A DNA stretch of 64,000 nt from the NCBI RefSeq assembly GCF_034424545.1, contig NZ_CP139970.1:3658001-3722000 (forward strand), given 5' to 3'. The position numbers and the translations under genes were made by a program. Below, one piece after another: positions 43,354 through 55,169 of this stretch (positions are counted from its first letter, which is position 1; each line of letters begins with the position of its first letter). Below the pieces are notes generated by a model that saw nothing but the letters and a program-made list of their open reading frames with translations, was not told where the DNA came from and did no database searches. Origin of the DNA: Trinickia caryophylli. GTDB lineage: Bacteria; Pseudomonadota; Gammaproteobacteria; Burkholderiales; Burkholderiaceae.

Positions 43354-46300
43354 ACGGCGAACGGCACCGGCCCACGGCCGCGGCGCTCGCCGCACCTGTC
43401 GAGCTCGACGTGTTCGGCTGCCGGCTCGACGGCGTGAATCAGATCGAGGCGTCCGCCGGCACGGGCAAGACCTGGAACATCTGTGCGCTCTATGTGCGCT
43501 TGATGCTCGAGCGCGATTTGAACGCGGATCAGATCCTCGTCGTGACGTTCACGAAGGCGGCGACGGCGGAGCTGCACGAGCGGATCCGCTCGCGGCTCGC
43601 CGAGCTCGAGCGCGCCATCGAGCGGCGCGATCGCGACGGCGACCCGTTTATCGCGCGCCTTTTCGAAACTGTTCTTGCCGATGCCGACGACGTGGCGCTC
43701 GAGCTGGCCGCCAAGCGTGTGCGCCGCGCGCTCTCGACGTTCGATCAGGCCGCGATCCACACGATCCACGCGTTTTGCCAGCGTGCGCTGCAGGAGGCGC
43801 CGTTTGCAGCGGGGATGCCGTTCTCGTTCGAGATGCAGGCCGATGACGCGAGCCTGCGCTTCGAACTCGCAGCGGATTTCTGGCGCACGCGCGTCGAGCC
43901 GGAGGCCGCGGCCCATCCGGCGTTCGCGGCGTGGCTCGTCGAGCGCGGCGCGGGGCCGGCCGCGCTCGATGCGCAACTCGCAAAGCGTCTCAAGAAGCCG
44001 CTTGCACGGGTGCGCTGGGGAGCGGCGGGCGCTTCGTCTCCCGAAGCCGAGGCGCAGGCCGACGAGGTCGATGCGCAAGCGCGCTTCGACGAAGCCTGCG
44101 CACTGTGGCATGCCGAGCGCGAGGCGATCGTACAACTGCTCGGGCAAGCCCAGGCGGTGCTTTCGCGCACGACCCACAAGCCCGAGACAGTGGCCGCGGC
44201 GCTCGATGCCTGGGACCGCTACTTCGCGCAGGGAGATTGCCACGCGGCGCCGCCGCGCGCCGCGCTCAAGCTGACCGCTGCCGCACTCGCGAAGGCGACG
44301 AAGGTGAAATGCACGCCGCCCGAGCATCCGTTTTTCGTGCTGGCGCAGACGCTCGCGGCCGCGAGCGAATCGGCCGAGGCTGCGCACCGCATGCGCTGGC
44401 TCGTGCTGCTGGCACAGTGGCTCGACGAAGCGCCGGCCGCGTTGCGCGCGATGAAGCGCACGCGCCGCGTGAGCTCGTTCGACGATCTGCTCGCGAACCT
44501 GCACGATGCACTCGTTGCGCACCCGTGGCTGGCCGAAGCGCTGCGCGCGCGTTATCCGGCTGCGCTCATCGACGAATTTCAGGACACCGATCCGCTGCAG
44601 TTCGCGATCTTCGAACGGATCTTCGCCAAGAGCGGGCAGGCGCCGGCGCCGCTCTTTCTCGTCGGCGATCCGAAGCAGGCGATCTACAGCTTTCGCGCGG
44701 CGGATCTGCACACGTATCTGGCCGCGCGTCATGCCGCGAGCGCCCGCTATACGCTCGCAGTCAATCAGCGTTCGACGGCACCGCTCGTCGAGGCCTGCAA
44801 CCGCATTTTCGGCGCCAATCCGCAGGCCTTCGTGCTCGACGGGCTCGACTATCAGCCCGTGCGTGCCGGTACGCGCATCCGCGGCGCGTTCGTCGACGAG
44901 CGCATGCCGGCCAGGCACGGCGTGGCTGAGGGCTCGTTCAACGTCTGGATGCTGCCTTCCGGCGAAGATGCGCTCGTCAAGCGCGACGCGCAGCGGCAGG
45001 CCGCCGAGGCGTGCGCGGCGGAGATCGCCGGCCTCATGCGCGGCGCGCGCGAGGGCACGGTGCGCGTGGGCGCCGCGCCGCTCGCGCCCGCGGACATCGC
45101 CGTGCTCGTGCGCACGCACAAGCAAGGCAGCCTCGTGAAGCACGTGCTGGCGGCATGGGGCATCGGCAGCGTCGAACTGGCGCAGGCGTCGGTCTTCGAG
45201 ACGATCGACGCCGAGCAGCTCGAGCGCGTGCTGATCGCGATCGATACGCCCGGCGATCTGCGCCGCCTGCGCGCGGCGCTCGCGGCCGACTGGTTCGGTC
45301 TCGACGCCGCCGCGCTCTGGCGCCTGCAGGCGCTGACCGACGAGGTACCGGCCACGCACGAGGACGACGCCACGGCCTGGGTCGAGCGCTTCTCGCGCTA
45401 TCGGTCGCTGTGGCACGAGCGCGGATTTGCCGCGATGTGGCGCACGCTCATGCGCGAGCTCGGCATCGGGCCGAAGCTCATTGCCGGCGAAGACGGCGAG
45501 CGGCGGCTGACCGACGTCAACCATTTGGCCGAACTCGTCGCCGCGCGCGATGCGGCGACGCCGGGTCTCGCGCCGACGCTGCGCTGGCTCGCCGCGCAGC
45601 GGACTCAGGGCGGCGGGGAGGAGGCGCAGTTGCGCCTCGAGTCCGATCGCGATCTCGTGCAGATCGTGACCGTGCATAAATCGAAGGGGCTCGAGTACGC
45701 CGTCGTCTTCTGCCCGTTCCTCAACGACGGGGCGCGGGCCGCCGGATCGTCGCCGGCGTTGCCCGACGCCTGCGAATACCACGAAGCGGCGGATGCGCCC
45801 GGCGCGACCGTGACAGTGCTCCACTACGGTTGCGAGGGCGAGACGGCCGAGCGTGCCGCGCGGGAGGCGGCGCGCGAGGAGGCGGCGGAGCGGGCGCGGC
45901 TCGTGTACGTTGCGCTCACGCGTGCCGTTCATCGTTGCTATCTGGTGGCCGGCAGCTATCTGTCTTCGCGCTCGACCAAGGAGTCGCGCCGCAGTGTGCT
46001 CAATTGGCTCGTGGCGGGCGACGAACGCGGCTTCGACGCATGGAGCGACGATCCGCCGGAGGAGGCCGTGATCGCACGCCAATGGGAGGCATTGACCTCG
46101 CCCGGTGGCCCGATCGCAATCGGACCGTTGCCGATGCCGGTCACCCGTGCGCCGCTCGCGCGCGAATCGGCGCGGGGACGCCGCCTTGCCGCACGCATGA
46201 GCCGAATCGCGCTCGCGGAAAGCTGGCGCATCGCGAGCTTCAGCTCGCTCGCTTCGGCGGCGCTCGCGCACGCGCCACTCGTGGCCGAGGAGGAGCCGCG

Positions 46301-47129
46301 CCCCGATCACGATGCGCTCGCGGCACCGCCTCCGGAGCCGGCGTTACCAGCCGTTGCGGCTGGGGCATTGCCGCCCGCGGCGGCGCAGGCCGACGACATT
46401 CTCGCCTTCCCGCGCGGGGCGGCGGCGGGCGAGTGCCTGCATCGGCTGTTCGAGTTGGCCGATTTCGCGAACCCGGACACGTGGCCCGCGGCTATCGCGC
46501 GTGCGCTGCAGGAGCGGCCGGTGGCCGCGGATGCGGCGACCGCCCGGTTGATGCCCGCCATGATGGGCCGGGTCGTGGCCGACGTCGTTGGGACCGAACT
46601 CGCTCCCGGGCTGACGCTCGCCGAGGTCGACCCCGAGCGCCGGTTCGTCGAATGGCCGTTCCTCTTCGCGGCGCCGGCGCTGGCGTTGCCCGCGCTGCGA
46701 CGCCTTTTGACGGCGCATGGCTATCCCGACGTCGCGCTCGAGCCGGGCATGCTTGCGGGCTTCGTCAAGGGATTCGTCGACATGATCGTCGAGCACCGCG
46801 GCCGCTACTGGATCATCGACTGGAAGTCGAACCATCTCGGCATGAACGCAGCCGATTATGCGGCGGGCCCGCTCGAGGCCGCGATGACGGCGCATGCCTA
46901 CCACCTGCAGGGCCTGCTCTATACGCTCGCGCTGCACCGATATCTGAAGGTGCGCAAACGCGGCTACGACTACGACGCGCATGTGGGCGGCTACCTGTAC
47001 GTGTTCCTGCGCGGAGTGCGCCCGGGCTGGCACGACGGTGGCATGCCGGCCGGTGTACACCGGCGCACGCCGTCGCGCGCGCTGATCGAAGCGCTCGACC
47101 GTTTGATGGCGGGGGAGGCACGGGCATGA
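43350..47129 (+). CDS. recB: exodeoxyribonuclease V beta subunit RecB
   Basis: 1259 aa (E. coli 1180). N-terminal UvrD-type 3'-5' helicase: Walker A EASAGTGKTW (residues 33-42), DEFQDTDPLQF (motif II), VGDPKQAIYSFR (III), and TVHKSKGLEYAVVF (V). C-terminal nuclease domain: GFVKGFVDMIVEH followed by YWIIDWKSNHLG near residue 1155, with both Asp and the Lys needed for Mg-dependent cleavage. The start at 43350 overlaps the recC stop, with GGAGG a few bases upstream. Followed 72 bp later by recD. Confidence 0.95.
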   Translation: MNGERHRPTAAALAAPVELDVFGCRLDGVNQIEASAGTGKTWNICALYVRLMLERDLNADQILVVTFTKAATAELHERIRSRLAELERAIERRDRDGDPFIARLFETVLADADDVALELAAKRVRRALSTFDQAAIHTIHAFCQRALQEAPFAAGMPFSFEMQADDASLRFELAADFWRTRVEPEAAAHPAFAAWLVERGAGPAALDAQLAKRLKKPLARVRWGAAGASSPEAEAQADEVDAQARFDEACALWHAEREAIVQLLGQAQAVLSRTTHKPETVAAALDAWDRYFAQGDCHAAPPRAALKLTAAALAKATKVKCTPPEHPFFVLAQTLAAASESAEAAHRMRWLVLLAQWLDEAPAALRAMKRTRRVSSFDDLLANLHDALVAHPWLAEALRARYPAALIDEFQDTDPLQFAIFERIFAKSGQAPAPLFLVGDPKQAIYSFRAADLHTYLAARHAASARYTLAVNQRSTAPLVEACNRIFGANPQAFVLDGLDYQPVRAGTRIRGAFVDERMPARHGVAEGSFNVWMLPSGEDALVKRDAQRQAAEACAAEIAGLMRGAREGTVRVGAAPLAPADIAVLVRTHKQGSLVKHVLAAWGIGSVELAQASVFETIDAEQLERVLIAIDTPGDLRRLRAALAADWFGLDAAALWRLQALTDEVPATHEDDATAWVERFSRYRSLWHERGFAAMWRTLMRELGIGPKLIAGEDGERRLTDVNHLAELVAARDAATPGLAPTLRWLAAQRTQGGGEEAQLRLESDRDLVQIVTVHKSKGLEYAVVFCPFLNDGARAAGSSPALPDACEYHEAADAPGATVTVLHYGCEGETAERAAREAAREEAAERARLVYVALTRAVHRCYLVAGSYLSSRSTKESRRSVLNWLVAGDERGFDAWSDDPPEEAVIARQWEALTSPGGPIAIGPLPMPVTRAPLARESARGRRLAARMSRIALAESWRIASFSSLASAALAHAPLVAEEEPRPDHDALAAPPPEPALPAVAAGALPPAAAQADDILAFPRGAAAGECLHRLFELADFANPDTWPAAIARALQERPVAADAATARLMPAMMGRVVADVVGTELAPGLTLAEVDPERRFVEWPFLFAAPALALPALRRLLTAHGYPDVALEPGMLAGFVKGFVDMIVEHRGRYWIIDWKSNHLGMNAADYAAGPLEAAMTAHAYHLQGLLYTLALHRYLKVRKRGYDYDAHVGGYLYVFLRGVRPGWHDGGMPAGVHRRTPSRALIEALDRLMAGEARA

Positions 47130-47201
47130 GATGCGCCGCAATTTCGTTCATGGCCGTGCGCCGCGCCGCATGGGGCGCAACCCGCCCGCAGGGAGACATG
47201 C

Positions 47202-49313
47202 ATGAGTAGCCCCGCGCTCGAGCGGTCCGTGCCCGTCGCGGTTGCGGCCGCCGATTTCACGACGGCGCTCGCGAACGGGTTCGCGCGCCGCATCGGTACG
47301 TTGGCCGAGCGGCTCGGCGCCGATCCTCGCAGCGTGCGCTGGGCGCGCCGCGCCGCGTTCGCCGTGAGTCGCGCGACGAGCGCGGGCCATGTCTGCGTGC
47401 CGCTCGCGCGGCTCGCCCGCCGTTATGATGCGGCGCCCGGCGAAATCGAGGCGGCGCTCGTCGCGAGCGGCATCGTCTCGGGCGAGCGCGATGCGGCCGA
47501 AACGTTGAAGCCGCTCGTCATCGATGGCGAAGGGCGTCTCTATCTCGGCCGCTATTTCGACTACGAGCGGCGGCTTGCCGCATCGATCGTCGCGCACCTG
47601 ACCGGGGAGGCACGGGGGCGGGAAGCCGCAGCGCGCGGCGCCGACGAGGACGCGGCGCTTGCCGGGCGTCTCGCGCGCTACTTCGGCCCCCCCTCGGGCA
47701 CCGAGGTGGACTGGCAGCGGGCCGCGGCGGCACTCGCGCTTTCCAGCCGCCTGACGGTCGTGAGCGGCGGACCCGGCACGGGCAAGACCACCACGGTCGT
47801 CGGCATGCTCGCCTGCCTCATCGATGCCGACCCGGCCGTGACGATCGCGCTGGCGGCGCCGACCGGCAAGGCGGCTCAACGCATGCAGGAAGCGCTCGCG
47901 GAGCGCGCCGCGGCACTGCCTGCGGCGATCGCCGCGCGCATGCCGGCCGGCGCGCAGACGTTGCACCGGTTGCTCGGCGCGGGGCATGGCGCCCGCCTGC
48001 GCCATCATCGCGACAACCCGCTGCCGTACGATGTGCTCGTTGTGGACGAGGCTTCGATGATCGACGTGGCGATGGCCGCGCAGCTCTTCGATGCGCTTGC
48101 TCCGTCCACACGGCTCGTGCTGCTCGGCGACAAGGACCAGCTCGCGGCGGTGGAGGCGGGCGCCGTTTTCGCGGAACTCAGTGCGCAACCGGTCTTCAGC
48201 GCGGCCGGCATCGCGCGTATAGCCCATGCGACCGGGCTCGACGAGGCGTGCGTGGCCGATGCGCTGCCGGCCGAGCCTCGCGCGGCACACGGGCAGCCCG
48301 CGCGCGCGCCGCTCGATGCGGCTTTCGACGATGACGCTTTCCTGCCGGTGGACGACGATGTGCCTTCGCCCGCCGCAGGTGAGGTCCGGCCGGCCAGCGC
48401 CCATTTCGACGATGACGGCATATCGGGAGACGAAGCCGTGCGGGCCGCAGCACGCCCGCCGCTGGCGACGCCGCTCGTCGATGCGGTGATCTGGCTCGAG
48501 CGCAACTATCGCTTCGGACTCGACTCGCCGATCGGCCGACTATCCCTCGCGATCCGGCGCGGCGATACTGACGCCGCGTTGTCGACGCTGAGCCTCGGGC
48601 ACGACGAAGCGAGCCTCGCATCGCCTGCCGTGCTCGACGAGGATGGCGGCAGCCCGCTATCGGCCGCCACGGTGGAGCGGCTCGCGCGCGGCTTCGCCGG
48701 ATATGCCTCGGCCGTTGCCGCCACGCTCGAGGCGGTGCAGCCCGATCCCGAGCCGCTCTTCGCGGCGCTCAACGCGTTCCGGATCCTCTGCGCGACGCGC
48801 GCCGGCGCGCGCGGCGTCGACGCGCTCAACGCGATCATGAGCGCCCACGTTCGGCGTGCGGCGCACATTCCGCTCGCGCCGGGGGCCAGCTGGTTCGCGG
48901 GGCGCGCGGTGATGGTGGCGCGCAACGATTACGCGATCGGGCTCTTCAACGGCGATATCGGCATTGCGTTGCCCGACGCGCGCGGCGTGCTGCGCGTCTA
49001 TTTCCGCACGGCCGAGGGCGGCATGCGCGCCGTCTCGCCAGCCGCGCTGCCGCCGCACGATACGGCGTTCGCGCTGACCGTGCACAAGTCGCAGGGCTCG
49101 GAGTTCGACGAGGCGGCGCTCGTGCTGCCCGCCTCGGCGAGCCGCGTGCTCTCGCGCGAGCTCGTTTATACGGCTGTCACGCGTGCGCGGCGGGCCGTGC
49201 GCATCGTCGGCACGCGGCGCGTGCTGGCCGAGGCGATTGCCACGCCGACGCGCCGCGATTCGGGGCTCGCGGCGCGCATGGCGCGGGCGCTCGACGAGGC
49301 GAGCCGGCGTTGA
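47202..49313 (+). CDS. recD: exodeoxyribonuclease V alpha subunit RecD
   Basis: 703 aa (E. coli 608). SF1B 5'-3' helicase: Walker [15 protein letters not shown] (about residues 186-199), [12 protein letters not shown] (motif II), [15 protein letters not shown] (III), and [16 protein letters not shown] (V) near the end with TAVTRAR (VI). Compared with E. coli it is longer chiefly through an Ala/Pro/Asp-rich insertion at about residues 350-420, with runs such as [17 protein letters not shown] and codon use there are as elsewhere, so it looks like a lineage expansion. Third gene of the recCBD cluster. Confidence 0.94.
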   Translation: MSSPALERSVPVAVAAADFTTALANGFARRIGTLAERLGADPRSVRWARRAAFAVSRATSAGHVCVPLARLARRYDAAPGEIEAALVASGIVSGERDAAETLKPLVIDGEGRLYLGRYFDYERRLAASIVAHLTGEARGREAAARGADEDAALAGRLARYFGPPSGTEVDWQRAAAALALSSRLTVVSGGPGTGKTTTVVGMLACLIDADPAVTIALAAPTGKAAQRMQEALAERAAALPAAIAARMPAGAQTLHRLLGAGHGARLRHHRDNPLPYDVLVVDEASMIDVAMAAQLFDALAPSTRLVLLGDKDQLAAVEAGAVFAELSAQPVFSAAGIARIAHATGLDEACVADALPAEPRAAHGQPARAPLDAAFDDDAFLPVDDDVPSPAAGEVRPASAHFDDDGISGDEAVRAAARPPLATPLVDAVIWLERNYRFGLDSPIGRLSLAIRRGDTDAALSTLSLGHDEASLASPAVLDEDGGSPLSAATVERLARGFAGYASAVAATLEAVQPDPEPLFAALNAFRILCATRAGARGVDALNAIMSAHVRRAAHIPLAPGASWFAGRAVMVARNDYAIGLFNGDIGIALPDARGVLRVYFRTAEGGMRAVSPAALPPHDTAFALTVHKSQGSEFDEAALVLPASASRVLSRELVYTAVTRARRAVRIVGTRRVLAEAIATPTRRDSGLAARMARALDEASRR

Positions 49314-49402
49314 ACCGCGCCGCCCGGGGGATCGGGTTGTGCGACACTGCGGGCAAATCCTTTATCGATGGTTTCTGTTTCTATTCGTGCGTGCCAGGTA
49401 CC

Positions 49403-49807
49403 ATGAGCTTTCGCTACACCGTTGCGCCTGACGAAGTCGAGTTGACGGCCGTGCGTGCGCAAGGCGCGGGCGGCCAGAACGTCAACAAGGTCTCGAGCGC
49501 GATCCACTTGCGCTTCGATATCCGCGCGTCCTCGCTGCCCGAGCCGATCAAGATGCGGCTGCTTGCGCTGTCCGATCACCGCGTCACACGCGACGGCGTG
49601 GTCATCATCAAGTCGCAGGAGTATCGGACGCAGGAGATGAATCGCGCGGCGGCACTCGAGCGCCTGAATGCACTCGTGGCAAGCGTCAGCATGACACCGC
49701 GCGCTCGCGTGCCGACGCGGCCGACGCGCGCCTCCAAGGTGCGGCGGCTCGAGAGCAAGGCGCGGCGCAGCGGCGTCAAGGCGGGGCGAGCGCGAGTCGA
49801 GGAGTGA
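49403..49807 (+). CDS. arfB: alternative ribosome-rescue factor / peptidyl-tRNA hydrolase ArfB
   Basis: 134 aa (E. coli ArfB/YaeJ 140). The catalytic GGQ is in [20 protein letters not shown], residues 23-25, as in class I release factors but with no codon-recognition domain. The C-terminus is strongly basic ([20 protein letters not shown]), the tail that enters the empty mRNA channel of stalled ribosomes. It frees peptides from non-stop complexes. The ATG at 49403 follows CCAGG; an in-frame upstream ATG at 49310 would overlap recD. It lies 89 bp after recD. Confidence 0.92.
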   Translation: MSFRYTVAPDEVELTAVRAQGAGGQNVNKVSSAIHLRFDIRASSLPEPIKMRLLALSDHRVTRDGVVIIKSQEYRTQEMNRAAALERLNALVASVSMTPRARVPTRPTRASKVRRLESKARRSGVKAGRARVEE

Positions 49808-49840
49808 GCGCGGGCGAGCCGCGCGTCGCGTGCGGCCCGG

Positions 49841-51127
49841 TCAGGGCGGGGGGGCGCGGGGCGACGCTTCGCCGGGCGGCGCGTCCAGCAGGAAATCGAC
49901 GCAGTAGACATGCATCTGTTCGCCGATGTCGACGGTCACGGCGCCGGTATACGTGTCCTTGCCAAGCGTCAGCGAGTAGTGCGGGCCCATGACCGCCACG
50001 CGCCCCGGCGCCGCGAGGGCGCGCTTGAAATAAAGGCGGCGCGACCAGTTGCAGCCCGTATCGGGAAAGAGCGGAGAGAGGCGATCCACCGCCTCCTCGG
50101 GGTTGGCCGCGATCGATGCCTCGTACTGATCGCCTTGCGCATCGGTGACGAACACGCGCCGCGCCAACGGAGATTCGAATGTGCGGCCCGCCGCCACGGC
50201 GAGTTGGCGCGTGGCCTTGTAGAGGCTCGCACCGGCAAGTACGGCACGCTCGAACTGCGCTAGATCGGCTGTCAGCCGCGGTGCACCGCCGGCCCGCTCG
50301 CGAAAGCGGGACCACATCGTCTCGATGCGCGAGCTTACGCCGCGGCTTGCCTCGACTGGCGATCCTCGAGGCTGCCCGAGCCAGAACCCTTGCACGAAAT
50401 CGACGTCTGCTTCGAGCAGCGTGACGAGCTCGTCGTCGGTCTCGACGCCCTCGCCGAGCACCATCGCACCTGCGCGATGCAGCATCGTCACGAGTTGCGC
50501 GGCGAACTGACCGTCGGCGCCGGGCGCGGCCATGCGGGCCACGAGCGAGCGGTCGAGCTTGACGATATCGGGGCGCATGCGCCAGATCCGGTCGAAGTTC
50601 GAAAAGCCCGTGCCGAAATCGTCGATCGCGATCAGCAGGTCGCGGCGCCGCAACGCCTCGACGGTTCGCTCGAAAACGGCTTCATCGGCCGCGGGCTCTT
50701 CGAGCAACTCGATTACGACGCGCCGGTGCGGCAGCGAGAAATGCGCGCACAGTTCGTCGATGAACGAGCCGTAGGGCCAGCCGGAGCGAAAAAGGCCCGG
50801 CGGCGCGTTGACGAAAAGCCATGCATTTGCCATGTCGTGTTCGACGAAGTTGGCGAAATGCACGCAGCGCACGAGGCGATCGAGCGCGAAGGTGGCGTGT
50901 TTGCGGGGCGTCTGCGCAAAGAGGGTCGGCGGCGAAATGGGCTGTCCCTTGCCGTCGGTCGCGCGCACGAGTGCTTCGTATCCCACGATGCGTTTATGCG
51001 TGATCGAGACGACGGGCTGGAACGCGCTTCTGAGTCTCACGGCCTGATAGTCGACGTACCAGCCGGCAGCATCGTGCTGAAGGTGGGGCAGGATTTCGGC
51101 GAGTGTCAGCTCGCGCTTCGCGGCCAT
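49841..51127 (-). CDS. EAL-domain c-di-GMP phosphodiesterase with C-terminal sensor-like domain
   Basis: 428 aa from the ATG at 51127. The EAL domain spans about residues 30-265 with all catalytic motifs: GYEALVRA (Glu51), FVNAPPGLF, IELLEE, AIDDFGTGFSNFD, VKLDRS, GEGVET and QGFWLGQP. It should therefore hydrolyse c-di-GMP. Residues about 290-420 form a second domain with FPDTGCNWSRRLYFKRALA and LTLGKDTYTGAVTVDI, resembling the Cache/PAS-like domain that follows EAL in YkuI-type proteins. There is no membrane segment. The start has no clear ribosome site; the frame is open upstream to 51268 but Arg/Ala-rich, so the N-terminus is uncertain. Confidence 0.85.
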   Translation of the reverse strand: MAAKRELTLAEILPHLQHDAAGWYVDYQAVRLRSAFQPVVSITHKRIVGYEALVRATDGKGQPISPPTLFAQTPRKHATFALDRLVRCVHFANFVEHDMANAWLFVNAPPGLFRSGWPYGSFIDELCAHFSLPHRRVVIELLEEPAADEAVFERTVEALRRRDLLIAIDDFGTGFSNFDRIWRMRPDIVKLDRSLVARMAAPGADGQFAAQLVTMLHRAGAMVLGEGVETDDELVTLLEADVDFVQGFWLGQPRGSPVEASRGVSSRIETMWSRFRERAGGAPRLTADLAQFERAVLAGASLYKATRQLAVAAGRTFESPLARRVFVTDAQGDQYEASIAANPEEAVDRLSPLFPDTGCNWSRRLYFKRALAAPGRVAVMGPHYSLTLGKDTYTGAVTVDIGEQMHVYCVDFLLDAPPGEASPRAPPP

Positions 51128-51448
51128 GGCGAAGGCGCGCGCGGCGCGCGCAAGCGTGGCCGAACCGGCGCGGCGGCGGGCGAGCGGACCGAAGCGCTCG
51201 GCGTTGCCGCCGGACGCCCGAGCGCCGCGTGGCGGACGAGGAGACCAAGCATGCCGGGCAATGCCCATACGAAACCGAACCCTGTAGCAAGCGAGCGATG
51301 ACTGCCCGTGAGCGTAAGCCGGCCCGCACGCAGTGCTATGTTCGATGGGCGACGAAGGACGAGCGAAGCACCTCGCGGCCGGACGGCTCGGTGGGGTGGC
51401 GAACGCAGGCGGTGACCCGGCGGCCAGCCCGCGCCGCCGGGAGACGGT
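51128..51448. other. intergenic region between two minus-strand genes
   Basis: 321 bp between the EamA transporter end (51449) and the EAL gene start. The left 140 bp could encode an N-terminal extension of the EAL protein but look like GC-rich shadow coding. I see no hairpin with a T run and no recognisable promoter. Confidence 0.35.
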
Positions 51449-52378
51449 TCAGCTTTCGCGGGCAGGGCGGCCGAAGCCCGGGATGCGCTTGACGGCGCCC
51501 GTCGCGAGGGCAGTGCCGATGAGGACGATCGCGCAGCCTTCGAGCATCGGCGCGGTGACGCGTTCGTGCAGGAAGAGCACGCCCCAGAGGATGCCGAAGG
51601 CGGGGATGACGAAGGTCACGGTCATCGCGCGCGCGGGGCCCGCCACCGCGAGCAGATGGAAGTAGATGAAATAGGCGATGCCCGTGCAGGCAACACCGAG
51701 GCTCAGTACGGCGAGCCAGGCGTTGATCGAGACGGGCGCGCCTGGCCAGGTAAGGAATGCGAGCGGCGCGAGCGCAATGGTCGAGGCGACCATGCTGCCC
51801 GTCGACACGGTGAGCGCATCGACGCCCGTCAGGTGCCGTTTCGTATAGTTGGCGGCCACGCCGTAGAGCAGCGCGGCACCCATCGCGGCGGCGGCCGCGA
51901 GGGCCGTGGCGAACGGTGAGGGGCCGGGCGCCCCGTGGGGGGCGGCGATTTCGTCCCACACGAGCGTGACGACGCCCGCGAAGCCGATCGCCATGCCGAG
52001 CGAGCGCAGCGGCGTCAGGCGATCGCCGAGCCATACGAACGCGACGAGTGCGCCCCATAGCGGCGTGGTTGCGTTGATGACCGACGTCGTGCCGGCGGAA
52101 AGCGTGAGCTCGGCGAACGCAAAAAGACAGAACGGCGCCGCGGAATTCAGCACGCCGACGATGAAAAGCGGCACCGCGCGTTGACGCATCGTGGAAAGCA
52201 CGTTGCGCGATGCGCCGCGAATGACGACCCAGCCGATCAGGAAAAAGGCGCCGATCGCGACGCGCAGCGCCATGAGCGGGGCGACGCCGAATTCGGCCAC
52301 ACCGACGCGGATGAACAGAAACGACGCACCCCAGAGCGAGGCCAGAAAGACGAGTTGAGCGAGATGGGCGGGCTTCAT
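51449..52378 (-). CDS. EamA/DMT-family transporter
   Basis: 309 aa with ten predicted helices in two five-helix EamA repeats (residues about 5-145 and 160-300). Typical pieces are LASLWGASFLFIRVGV at the start of repeat one, NATTPLWGALVAFVWLGDRL and VIPAFGILWGVLFLHERVT at the repeat ends. Members export amino acids or metabolites; the substrate cannot be read from sequence. The start at ATG 52378 gives a correct first helix. It is followed downstream by the EAL gene on the same strand but 321 bp away, so co-transcription is doubtful. Confidence 0.88.
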   Translation of the reverse strand: MKPAHLAQLVFLASLWGASFLFIRVGVAEFGVAPLMALRVAIGAFFLIGWVVIRGASRNVLSTMRQRAVPLFIVGVLNSAAPFCLFAFAELTLSAGTTSVINATTPLWGALVAFVWLGDRLTPLRSLGMAIGFAGVVTLVWDEIAAPHGAPGPSPFATALAAAAAMGAALLYGVAANYTKRHLTGVDALTVSTGSMVASTIALAPLAFLTWPGAPVSINAWLAVLSLGVACTGIAYFIYFHLLAVAGPARAMTVTFVIPAFGILWGVLFLHERVTAPMLEGCAIVLIGTALATGAVKRIPGFGRPARES

Positions 52379-52572
52379 CGAATCGAGCGCGCTCGGGGCG
52401 CGCCTGCGTTATGAGCTAAAGGCACCCATGTTACCGCGCCGTTGCGAGCGGATGTTTCAGTGCGGGATGAAATGGCAAGAAACAGGACGAAAGCGGGATC
52501 GGAGGCGGGACGAAAGCGAGGCGGGCCGATCAACGCGGCAGAGAAGGCGGCCGAGGAAGCCGGGAACGAGAA

Positions 52573-52600
52573 GAGGCGCATCCCAGGGGGAATGCGTCTC
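52573..52600 (-). terminator. hairpin downstream of thiC
   Basis: GAGGCGCAT pairs with ATGCGTCTC (one G-T pair) around a 10-nt loop, 69 bp past the thiC stop. On the minus strand it is followed by TTCTCGTTC, a weak T-rich tract, so it is a plausible terminator. The rest of the 290-bp gap to the EamA gene shows nothing. Confidence 0.5.
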
Positions 52601-52668
52601 CTCAGGGGCGTTCCGCCGTCGGTGCGGCCGCCCGCCGGACATGGCCGCCGGCCGTTACAGTCCCGGCA

Positions 52669-54840
<2,172 letters not shown>

Positions 54841-54847
54841 ACCGCAG

Positions 54848-54877
54848 AAGATACAACGGGTCGGCAGGCTTTGGCAA
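54848..54877 (-). promoter_or_regulatory. candidate sigma-70 promoter of thiC
   Basis: Minus strand TTGCCA (54877-54872), 18-bp spacer, TATCTT (54853-54848). This would start transcription near 54841, right at the first bases of the TPP riboswitch, which supports the call. Confidence 0.55.
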
Positions 54878-55169
54878 CGAGGAAAACGCGTGGCGGGACA
54901 CTCGCCGGAGCCCGCGGCAGGGTTCGCGCAAATGACCCTTATAGAGAAGTGGTTATGCGCACGGGCGCATCGCCCGACCTGCGTGCATAATGCCGACGAT
55001 TGCCTGACGAAGCGCGTTGTGCGCCCGCATGCGGCGCCGATCGTCCGTCGTCGGGCATCCATTCCTTTCGTCGTCCTGTCATGCCCGCTTTCCTTCGTTC
55101 GAATAGCGCCCGCGCGTACCACCGTGCAGGGGGCCGCCACGTTCCACGTTTCGCGGACGGGCAACGCGC
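54878..55169. other. intergenic region before the YedA-like gene
   Basis: About 290 bp between the thiC promoter and the transporter at 55170. An AT-containing stretch near 54935-54995 (TTATAG at 54939, CATAAT at 54986) may hold the plus-strand promoter; no paired -35 is convincing. Confidence 0.35.

Noticed and set aside
43329..46310. 993-codon open frame antisense to recB
   Set aside because: Typical high-GC shadow: Arg/His-rich without family motifs, no ribosome site, fully inside recB with intact helicase motifs.
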